This document shows positions 1-5,008 of a stretch of 6,060 nt of DNA, one piece after another (the first letter of the stretch is position 1; the number at the start of each line of letters is the position of its first letter). Under the pieces are notes generated by a model that did not search any database, had not been told where the DNA came from, and saw nothing but the letters and a program-made list of their open reading frames with translations. This stretch comes from Firmicutes bacterium UBA2296 (GTDB taxonomy: Bacteria; Bacillota; UBA994), in NCBI GenBank assembly GCA_002345475.1, contig DDWC01000225.1:1-6060 (forward strand), read 5' to 3'. A program made the position numbers and the translations under genes.

Positions 1-343
1 GCAGCAGTTGCAAGTCAGGCTGCCAATTACTGTCGAGAGGGATGTCGACTATTCGGCTCTGCACGCTTTCCAGGCATTTCCTGTACATGGAGAAAGACGG
101 ATCGAGAATGACCGATTTTTTCCCAAGACCATACTTCAGCGCGAGAAGCTGAATTAGTTCGTCAGAACCATTTCCCAATAACACTTCACCGTCTTTGACA
201 CCGAAAGCGCAGGCAACTTTTTTCAGGGTTTCCCCCTGGCCAGGGTACCTGTTGAGTTCTGTGTTGCGAATCCTGGCGATTATCTCGTCCTTCACTTCGG
301 AGACCACGTCCTGCGGATACTCATTCCTGCTCATGATAATCAT
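1..343 (-). CDS. hisC: Histidinol-phosphate aminotransferase, N-terminal part (3' end outside window)
   Basis: This PLP-dependent class I/II aminotransferase converts imidazole-acetol phosphate plus glutamate to histidinol phosphate. About 114 residues are visible; the PLP lysine lies beyond the left edge. Recognisable blocks are SRNEYP (residues 5-10, the substrate-binding N-E-x-P segment), LNRYPGQGE (about 30-38), GNGSDELIQ (about 57-65) and DPSFSMY (about 80-86), followed by DSNWQPDL, which resembles the same region of E. coli HisC. The ATG at 343-341 overlaps the hisD stop (ATGA, 343-340), so translation is probably coupled. An AGGAGAAGG ribosome binding site lies inside the end of hisD about 7-8 nt upstream, which favours this start over the second ATG at 334. 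The N-terminus is unusually short: the NEYP block begins almost at the start, whereas family members normally have 20-35 residues before it. The identification is firm; the exact start is slightly less so. Confidence 0.93.
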   Translation of the reverse strand, partial: MIIMSRNEYPQDVVSEVKDEIIARIRNTELNRYPGQGETLKKVACAFGVKDGEVLLGNGSDELIQLLALKYGLGKKSVILDPSFSMYRKCLESVQSRIVDIPLDSNWQPDLQLL

Positions 344-1629
344 GTCAAACACCTTCTCCTTATCTGCATTGAAGCAAAATGTGCCGTGAGTCCTTCAGCC
401 TGGGCAATTATCTCGCCGTGTGGCGACAGCAGATCAAATCGCTGTTTGCTAAGTTTGCTGACCGACATTGTCTTGCGAAAGCTGTGTACTGAAAGACCCG
501 ATGAAAAACGGGCTGTTCCGCCGGTTGGTAGTACATGATTAGTTCCGGATACATAATCCCCCATCGCTTCTGGCGTATACGGCCCGAGAAACACAGCGCC
601 GGCGTTGTGAACCTGAGCCAGGAGTGCCTCGGGTTCACTGAGCATCAGTTCCAGATGTTCTGGGGCATAGGCATTGGCCAATCGTACTGCGTCACCCCTG
701 TCCATGGCTTCTACTGCCCAGCCATTCCTGGCAAGGGAAGTAGCAGCGATCTCTCGGCGTGCCAGGGCCTCTATCTGAAGGGCTATTTCTGCCTGCACTT
801 TGCCTATCATACTTCTGTCGAGGGATACCAACACAGCGGTGGCCTCAACATCATGTTCCGCCTGAGCCAGAATGTCTGCTGCCAAGAAAGCAGGATTACT
901 GGTACTGTCGGCAAGAATCAGTATTTCGCTCGGACCGGCCAGCATGTCGATATCCACATGACCGAAGACAAGCCTCTTTGCCGCTGTCACATAGCTATTA
1001 CCAGGTCCGACTATTTTGTCGACTGCGATGATGCTCTCTGTGCCGAAGGCCATTGCAGCAATGGCCTGTGCCCCCCCTAGCCGATATACTCTGTTGGCAC
1101 CGGCCAGCCGGGCCGCAGCTAGTATTTCGGGAGCGACCCTCCCTTTCTGCCCGGGAGGAGTAAACACTGCGATATCCTGTACTCCGGCGATGACGGCAGG
1201 GATGACCCCCATAAGTACGGAAGATGGGTAAGGGGCTGTCCCCCCAGGAACATAGATGCCTGCTGACTCAAGAGCTCTGCTCACCATCTGGTAATGGGAT
1301 CCGTCAGAACTAACGTAGCTATAGTCGCCAGGTACCTGATGTCGGTGATAGTCTGAAATTTCCCGCGCCGCTACTTCCAGGGCTCTGCGCATATTCTCCC
1401 CAAGTCCTGCCCAGGCTTCGTCCAGTTCTCTTCTTGATACAAGAAAATCCTGAGAGGTGAGTTCGCAGCCATCGTACATACGGGTGTAGTCCTTTACCGC
1501 TGCGTCGCCTCTCCGCCTTACCTCCGCAATAATCCCGGCGACAACACTCTCTTGTTCAGGTGAACCGTTCCCCCGCCTGCGCCTCTTAGCACAGATCTCC
1601 ATAAACTCTTTCCTATCAAGAATGCGCAT
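340..1629 (-). CDS. hisD: Histidinol dehydrogenase
   Basis: This zinc enzyme oxidises L-histidinol twice with NAD to give L-histidine, in the cytoplasm. The 429 residues are full length for the family. Visible motifs are GGTAPYPSSVLMG (129-141), GGAQAIAAMAFG (185-196), the family signature region VDKIVGPGNSYVTAAKR (203-219), AGPSEILI (231-238), AQAEHD (255-260), YAPEHLEL (321-328) and GDYVSGTNHVLPTGG (357-371). By correspondence with E. coli HisD, the zinc ligands are Gln256, His259, Asp358 and His417, and the catalytic pair is Glu324-His325; all are present. The ATG at 1629 overlaps the end of hisG by 14 nt and has a GGGGGGAAAG ribosome binding site just upstream. The 3' end overlaps the hisC start by 4 nt. 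Nothing is broken or odd. This gene firmly identifies the operon as histidine biosynthesis. Confidence 0.98.
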   Translation of the reverse strand: MRILDRKEFMEICAKRRRRGNGSPEQESVVAGIIAEVRRRGDAAVKDYTRMYDGCELTSQDFLVSRRELDEAWAGLGENMRRALEVAAREISDYHRHQVPGDYSYVSSDGSHYQMVSRALESAGIYVPGGTAPYPSSVLMGVIPAVIAGVQDIAVFTPPGQKGRVAPEILAAARLAGANRVYRLGGAQAIAAMAFGTESIIAVDKIVGPGNSYVTAAKRLVFGHVDIDMLAGPSEILILADSTSNPAFLAADILAQAEHDVEATAVLVSLDRSMIGKVQAEIALQIEALARREIAATSLARNGWAVEAMDRGDAVRLANAYAPEHLELMLSEPEALLAQVHNAGAVFLGPYTPEAMGDYVSGTNHVLPTGGTARFSSGLSVHSFRKTMSVSKLSKQRFDLLSPHGEIIAQAEGLTAHFASMQIRRRCLT

Positions 1630-2305
1630 TGCTTTCCCCCCGAATCGTCATAGATTCAACCCTCTCAGCTACCGTGCTGAGAAGTTTCGGCTTCACATGG
1701 TAACTGGAGCTGTTTGCTACCAGTCTGGCGCTTGACTTAACTACTGTATCGAGAACCACAAGGTCGTTCTCCTTTAAGGTCTGCCCACTATCAACCAGGT
1801 CTATAATCATGTCAGCCAACCCGACCAAAGGGGCTAGCTCAACGCTTCCCTGTAGCAAGATCAACTCGACAGGAAGGTTCAGGCGAGAGAAGTACCCTTG
1901 CGCAAGGTTGGGATACTTTGTAGCTACCCGCATACCGGCCCGCACGTCTGTGGATCCTGCAGGCGCTGCCAGCACCAGGCGACATTGGGCAAACTCAAGG
2001 TCTGCCAATTCCACCACTTCCGTCTGCGATTCAAGTAGCATATCTTTGCCGATGATGCCAAGATCAGCAACCCCGCGGCTAACGTACGTCAGCACGTCAG
2101 AAGGCTTGGCCAGCAGAAGCATCGCCCCTTGAACATCATTGTGAAAGAGCAGACGGCGGGAGCTACCGCCCTCTTCCCAGCTATAGCCAGCCCGCCTGAG
2201 ATGCTCAAGACCCGTTTTCATCATCCTGCCTGTCGGCAGGACGAACCGTATCCAATCATCTTGCCACGCGGGGTAACCCAGTGACGCACTAAGATCGACT
2301 GGCAC
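1616..2305 (-). CDS. hisG: ATP phosphoribosyltransferase catalytic subunit, short form
   Basis: This is the first enzyme of histidine synthesis: it joins ATP and PRPP to give phosphoribosyl-ATP. At 229 residues it is the short form, which lacks the C-terminal regulatory domain and needs HisZ; hisZ is the adjacent upstream gene. Motifs are FVLPTGRMM (21-29, equivalent to the usual A-L-P-K-G-R), GVADLGIIGKDML (78-90) and the PRPP-binding loop DLVDSGQTLKEN (169-180). The lysine usual in the first motif is threonine here (Thr25). The start is a GTG at 2305-2303, chosen because GGGAGGTGA sits about 6 nt upstream. It gives about 18 residues before the first strand, longer than many short HisG proteins, so a slightly later start cannot be excluded. 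The start overlaps the hisZ end by 17 nt, which suggests coupled synthesis of the two subunits. Confidence 0.95.
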   Translation of the reverse strand: MPVDLSASLGYPAWQDDWIRFVLPTGRMMKTGLEHLRRAGYSWEEGGSSRRLLFHNDVQGAMLLLAKPSDVLTYVSRGVADLGIIGKDMLLESQTEVVELADLEFAQCRLVLAAPAGSTDVRAGMRVATKYPNLAQGYFSRLNLPVELILLQGSVELAPLVGLADMIIDLVDSGQTLKENDLVVLDTVVKSSARLVANSSSYHVKPKLLSTVAERVESMTIRGESNAHS

Positions 2306-3161
2306 TTCTCGTCACCTCCCTTGCTTCTACCACCGCATCGATTTCAACGGCAAAACCAACAGAAGGTTGTTCATGAATCATGTACCTTCCCCCAGTCAAA
2401 ACCGGCCGACCTGCCATACCGCAATGCCCCTGAAATACACATCCAGTGTAGTAGTCGAAACTCCCCGTCAATCCGAAGTTTACGCTGATGCCAGGATCCT
2501 CCGGAAGAGACGCCAACTCGAATATCAACCTACGCATCCGTTCGCAGTGCAATCCGTGCTGTTCCTCTAGAAACTTTCGACATTCTTCCAGGCCCATGCT
2601 CCGGTGAATAGAGCTTAGAGCCCTTCGGTGCGCGACACTGAGCTCTGTTCCCCGGAGAACTTCGCCATAGGAAACAAGGTCCTGTCTCCGCAGGTGGTTC
2701 TCTGCCTGAGAGGCAATTTCTGGGGTAAGCCCTCCAGCAAGAAGCATCTCCCGCAACGCAGCAGGGTAACCTACAATCAATGTCGCACGTCCGATGCCCA
2801 TTATGCCCATGACTTCGCCGGCAAGCGTCAGCACTTCTGTGTCTGATTGTGGGGAACTCGCATTGACCAGTTCGGCGCTGAACTGATACCCCTCGCTGTC
2901 TCCACGGAAAATCGGTCCACTGCACCGGAGACGCACTTCATCTCCCAAAGTGAAATAGCCCCTGGACACCATCAACCCCATCATCTGAGTCAGGTCACCA
3001 CGTAAAGGCCTATTGTTGTCTTTCGTAGCAGCCCCTTGGCAGGGAACCATCACCTCTTCGTAGCCCCGCTTCTGGCAATGATGATGCAAAGCAGATTCCA
3101 GAAGCCGGATTTCACTGGTTTCTCTGGGTAGCCTAAAACCGACCGACATTGCTGTTGACAC
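2289..3161 (-). CDS. hisZ: ATP phosphoribosyltransferase regulatory subunit, compact HisZ
   Basis: HisZ is a catalytically inactive relative of the histidyl-tRNA synthetase core that assembles with short HisG and carries histidine feedback. Class II synthetase-like blocks can be followed: GFRLPRETSEIRLLE (8-22), KRGYEEVMVP (31-40, motif 1 region), LRGDLTQ (53-59, usually L-R-P-D-x-T), RLRCSGPIFRGD (77-88, motif 2), FGLTGSFDYYTG (229-240), LTGGRY (255-260) and SVGFAVEIDAV (267-277, motif 3). There is no anticodon-binding domain, as expected for HisZ. At 290 residues it is well below the usual 380-420; shortened loops lie between motifs 1 and 2 and between GGRY and motif 3. The start is a GTG at 3161-3159, favoured by GGAGGTG about 5-6 nt upstream over the ATG at 3149. 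It is the first gene after the T-box leader and overlaps hisG by 17 nt. A divergent HisS paralogue is the alternative; the hisG neighbour argues against that. Confidence 0.88.
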   Translation of the reverse strand: MSTAMSVGFRLPRETSEIRLLESALHHHCQKRGYEEVMVPCQGAATKDNNRPLRGDLTQMMGLMVSRGYFTLGDEVRLRCSGPIFRGDSEGYQFSAELVNASSPQSDTEVLTLAGEVMGIMGIGRATLIVGYPAALREMLLAGGLTPEIASQAENHLRRQDLVSYGEVLRGTELSVAHRRALSSIHRSMGLEECRKFLEEQHGLHCERMRRLIFELASLPEDPGISVNFGLTGSFDYYTGCVFQGHCGMAGRPVLTGGRYMIHEQPSVGFAVEIDAVVEAREVTRSASRS

Positions 3162-3178
3162 ACTAACACCTCCGCAAT

Positions 3179-3213
3179 AAAAAAACTTCTCGTCTCCTAA
3201 GAGACGAGAAGTT
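3179..3213 (-). terminator. T-box Rho-independent terminator (attenuator)
   Basis: A perfect 13-bp stem (AACTTCTCGTCTC, 3213-3201, with GAGACGAGAAGTT, 3196-3184) closes a TTAG loop and runs into seven T residues (3185-3179) in the minus-strand sense. It lies directly after the T-box motif and 10 nt before the hisZ ribosome binding site core, the normal place for a T-box attenuator. It should end transcription when tRNA-His is charged. Confidence 0.95.
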
Positions 3214-3456
3214 ATCCCGTGGTCCCACTCTAATTGGCCATAAATAGCCCACTCATGAAAGGATACGGAGCTAACGCCCTTATATCCCCTTCCCTTTAAC
3301 GGTGGAAGCCTCCGTCAGAGCCTACTCCCAGTGGTTTCGGTCTGCACTCAAGGGTGTGTTTCATCTGATACTCCACACCGGGCTTACACCAATCCCCGGC
3401 TCGCTAGGTTTCGCGTCAGACTACTCGTCCCTATCGACGATTTGACTTATGTACTT
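3179..3456 (-). ncRNA. T-box riboswitch leader, histidine-specific
   Basis: This leader RNA precedes hisZ and senses uncharged tRNA-His. Seen in order in the transcript are a GA-rich kink-turn-like element, AGGGACGAGTA (about 3432-3422); the distal stem I segment AGCGAG with GGTGTAAGCC (about 3405-3380); the specifier region GATGAAACACACCC (3364-3352) with CAC at 3358-3356 after GAAA and before A-C-C; GAGTGGGC in the linker; and the T-box AGAGTGGGACCACG (3231-3218). GTCTG (3421-3417) pairs with CAGAC (3344-3340) to close the specifier part of stem I. CAC is a histidine codon. The UGGG at 3227-3224 can pair with the 3' end of tRNA-His: its fourth base G matches discriminator C73, which is typical of bacterial tRNA-His. 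The antiterminator competes with the terminator at 3213-3179. The start point is inferred from the promoter and the end is the U-run. Confidence 0.93.
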
Positions 3457-3463
3457 GGAACAT

Positions 3464-3492
3464 ATTCTACTCGGGTCGACACAACCTGTCAA
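3464..3492 (-). promoter_or_regulatory. Sigma-A promoter of the his operon
   Basis: TTGACA (3492-3487, a perfect -35) is separated by exactly 17 nt from TAGAAT (3469-3464, five of six matches to the -10). The predicted transcription start is about 3457-3455, just before the T-box stem I. The -35 box begins only 12 nt after the stop codon of the upstream peroxiredoxin gene. No operator is apparent, so the T-box seems to be the main control point. Confidence 0.88.
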
Positions 3493-3504
3493 CCTGCTCC
3501 TGTA

Positions 3505-4101
3505 CTATTTCTTGGGCTGCCACTCTTTCCAGACGTTTCCAGCTAGTGCTGTGCTGGGTTTCAGAGTGCTCTTGCCAGGCTGCCAACCCGCCGGTACAAC
3601 TTCCCCGGTGGCCTGATGGTGTTGAAAGGCTTGGATCTGCCGTAACAGCTCCGCGTCATTACGTCCAACAGGCGGGGTAAGAACCTCCATGGCCTGAACG
3701 ACACCTTCTGGATCAATGAGAAAACGGCCACGAATGTCCACGCCACCCTCGTCATCGTAAACTCCATAAAGGGAACCGATCTTGCCTCCCATGTCTGAAG
3801 CCATGATAAAGGGAACACCGCCGTCAACCATCTTGGAAAGCTCTTGTTCGTTCCAGATCTTGTGCACGAACGGGCTGTCAACGCTGACACTGATTACTTC
3901 AACACCGAGTTTCTGGAGTTCAGGATAGCTCACGGCTATCGAAGATATCTCCGTCGGTCAAACAAAGGTGAAATCACCGGGATAGAAACAGAGAACTACC
4001 CACTTGCCGCGATAATCTTCCAGCGAAATCTCCTTGATCTCGCCCTTGTGAAACGCCCTGGTTGTGAAATTGGGCGCTACTTTTCCTACTCTTGCGTTCA
4101 T
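3505..4101 (-). CDS. Selenocysteine-containing AhpC-type peroxiredoxin (UGA read as Sec48)
   Basis: This gene encodes a thiol/selenol peroxidase of the AhpC/Prx1-like family, reducing hydroperoxides in the cytoplasm. The frame contains one in-frame TGA at 3960-3958; reading it as selenocysteine gives 198 residues. The catalytic motif is then PGDFTFVU (41-48) followed by PTE, exactly the P-x-x-x-T-x-x-C pattern with Sec for the peroxidatic Cys. Other family blocks are GKVAPNF (6-12), YPELQKLGVEVISVSVD downstream of the UGA, the catalytic Arg in IRGRFLIDPEG and VGRNDAELLRQI. The resolving-Cys position, G-E-V-C-P in AhpC, reads GEVVP (Val169), and the only Cys is Cys38. The ATG at 4101 is preferred because AAAGGAG lies 8 nt upstream; an ATG at 4107 is too close. 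A hairpin fitting a bacterial SECIS follows the UGA. Without recoding, only a GTG-started C-terminal fragment (from 3933) would be seen. The alternatives are a pseudogene or a sequencing error; the SECIS and intact frame make these unlikely. Confidence 0.88.
3915..3960 (-). promoter_or_regulatory. Predicted bacterial SECIS element (UGA plus hairpin)
   Basis: Counting from the nucleotide after the UGA (3960-3958), GATAGC (+18 to +23, 3940-3935) pairs perfectly with GCTATC (+29 to +34, 3929-3924) around the five-base loop CGTGA (3934-3930). A lower stem pairs GGAG (+6 to +9) with CTCC (+40 to +43), and TTC (+15 to +17) with GAA (+37 to +39). The apical loop starts 23 nt after the UGA, and a G is its second base. 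Known bacterial SECIS elements have a loop about 16-37 nt from the UGA and a guanosine among the first two loop bases, so this fits. It lies inside the coding region, where SelB would bind it. Confidence 0.8.
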
Positions 4102-4203
4102 TAGCATTGCTCCTTTCGATAATTATGCGCATTTAGTTTTTTCTACGGGATATGCGTCTTTATACTCATTCTTCGTAAGGCTTTATATTCCTGCTTTTCT
4201 GAG

Positions 4204-4226
4204 AAGAATTATCACAAATTATTCTT
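4204..4226 (-). promoter_or_regulatory. Imperfect AT-rich inverted repeat upstream of the selenoperoxiredoxin gene
   Basis: AAGAATAAT (4226-4218) and ATAATTCTT (4212-4204) are inverted repeats matching at 8 of 9 positions around a TTGTG centre. The right half contains GATAAT, a possible -10 box, but no good -35 lies at 16-18 nt. The site sits about 100 nt before the peroxiredoxin start and 12 nt beyond the preceding terminator's T-run. It could be an operator, for example for a Fur/PerR-type or other peroxide regulator, but it does not fit the 7-1-7 PerR box well. No confident promoter was found in the 136-nt gap (4237-4102). The function is inferred only from position and symmetry. Confidence 0.35.
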
Positions 4227-4237
4227 AGCACCGAAGC

Positions 4238-4258
4238 AAAAAGAGGCCTTACGGCCTC
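4238..4258 (-). terminator. Rho-independent terminator of the amidase gene
   Basis: GAGGCC (4258-4253) and GGCCTC (4248-4243) form a perfect 6-bp GC-rich stem with loop GTAA, followed by TTTTT (4242-4238). The TAA stop codon of the amidase gene (4251-4249) lies inside the loop, so the hairpin overlaps the last codons. It separates the amidase from the peroxiredoxin gene. Confidence 0.9.
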
Positions 4259-4950
4259 GATGTCAGAATCAGAGTAATGCTGTGCGCCAGGTTCTCTGCC
4301 AGCGCCGCCTGGAAAGAACTATCGGTCAAGATGGCTCGTTCGTCACGATTGGACAGATAGCCTATTTCCAGTAATACTGCTCGTCTGGTTGCGGGACGAG
4401 TTATAATGCGAAAGTTTCCTGGCCGTATCTCTCGGTCCATGGTCGCATGCCCGGTATCGCGATAGCTTTGCAGCACTGCTTCATGAAGAAGCAGCGCTAC
4501 CGCCAGGCTCTCTTCACTGTTAACCCTGTAATAAGTCTCAACTCCGCGTACATAAGCCAGGTCGAAGGAGTTCGCGTGAATCGAAACAATGAGCGCCGGG
4601 TGGACCGAATCGGCAATTTCCACTCGTCTTGTAGCAGTGACATGAACATCAGTATCACGGGTCATAGCTACGTCAACCATACCCGCCGCCGAAAGAACGT
4701 CACGGAGTTGCAGGGCAATGGCCAGATTTATGTCTTTCTCGTTGACCCCGCCCCAGACGGCGCCGCCATCGCCCCCGCCATGCCCTGGGTCTATGAGGAC
4801 GACGGGATTCGGGATAGTCCGGACCGGGATATCCGGGGTCGAAGGGGTCACGGGAAGCGACGGTTCCGGACGTGATGTAACGCTATACACTGACAGAGCA
4901 AGAACCACAAACAGAAACAGGAAGAGAAGCCTCAGGCGTCTTCTTTTCAT
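4249..4950 (-). CDS. N-acetylmuramoyl-L-alanine amidase, membrane-anchored, CwlD-like (Amidase_3)
   Basis: This zinc amidase cleaves the bond between N-acetylmuramic acid and L-alanine in peptidoglycan. The 233 residues begin MKRRRLR and a hydrophobic segment (about 8-24), a signal peptide or membrane anchor, then a Pro/Thr/Ser-rich linker to about 48. The Amidase_3 domain follows: DPGHGGGDGG (54-63, zinc His57), NEKD (70-73, Glu71), TRDTD (97-101), SIHAN (123-127, His125) and LLEIGYLSN (193-201, catalytic Glu195). Length, single domain and lack of SH3 or LysM repeats resemble CwlD, which makes muramic-lactam in the spore cortex, so a sporulation role is plausible but inferred; a vegetative autolysin is the alternative. 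No other in-frame start codon lies within about 45 nt upstream of the ATG at 4950. The ribosome binding site is weak (GAG only), and a strong hairpin (4992-4958) lies 7 nt before the start. Confidence 0.9.
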   Translation of the reverse strand: MKRRRLRLLFLFLFVVLALSVYSVTSRPEPSLPVTPSTPDIPVRTIPNPVVLIDPGHGGGDGGAVWGGVNEKDINLAIALQLRDVLSAAGMVDVAMTRDTDVHVTATRRVEIADSVHPALIVSIHANSFDLAYVRGVETYYRVNSEESLAVALLLHEAVLQSYRDTGHATMDREIRPGNFRIITRPATRRAVLLEIGYLSNRDERAILTDSSFQAALAENLAHSITLILTSRP

Positions 4951-4957
4951 ACTCGAA

Positions 4958-4992
4958 ACAAAGCAAGACCCGTCATACGGGCCCTGCTTTGT
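4958..4992 (-). terminator. Long hairpin after the pyruvate:ferredoxin oxidoreductase gene, probable terminator
   Basis: In the minus-strand transcript ACAAAGCAGGGCCCG (4992-4978) pairs with CGGGTCTTGCTTTGT (4972-4958) over 15 positions, two of them G-U, with loop TATGA. The G-U pairs are formed only by the minus-strand RNA, which suggests this is the working strand. The 3' tail is only moderately U-rich (TTTGTTTC), so termination may be partial. It begins 16 nt after the oxidoreductase stop and ends 7 nt before the amidase ATG. Confidence 0.65.
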
Positions 4993-5008
4993 CCAACCTC
5001 GGTCGGGA

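Noticed and set aside
535..1080. A 181-codon open frame on the plus strand
   Set aside because: It is antisense to the well-supported hisD; its translation resembles no family I recognise and there is no convincing ribosome binding site.
3331..3546. Plus-strand open frame of 71 codons across the T-box region
   Set aside because: The stretch is explained on the other strand by the promoter and T-box stem I; no protein similarity is evident.
3505..3933. A stand-alone 142-residue peroxiredoxin starting at GTG 3933
   Set aside because: It lacks the catalytic site, has no good ribosome binding site, and the missing N-terminus is encoded in the same frame directly upstream, separated only by the UGA.
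3958..3960. The in-frame TGA as a nonsense mutation or pseudogene
   Set aside because: It sits exactly at the catalytic Cys codon, the whole reading frame is otherwise intact and conserved, and a SECIS-like hairpin follows at the right distance.
4130..4200. TATAAA hexamers (in GAATATAAAG and GAGTATAAAG) as -10 boxes for the peroxiredoxin gene
   Set aside because: No acceptable -35 element lies 16-18 nt upstream of either, so no promoter is called.
4199..4217. TTGTGA followed by TTCTCA as a Rex or FNR-type site
   Set aside because: The right half does not match the Rex TCACAA or FNR half-site; only one half is acceptable.
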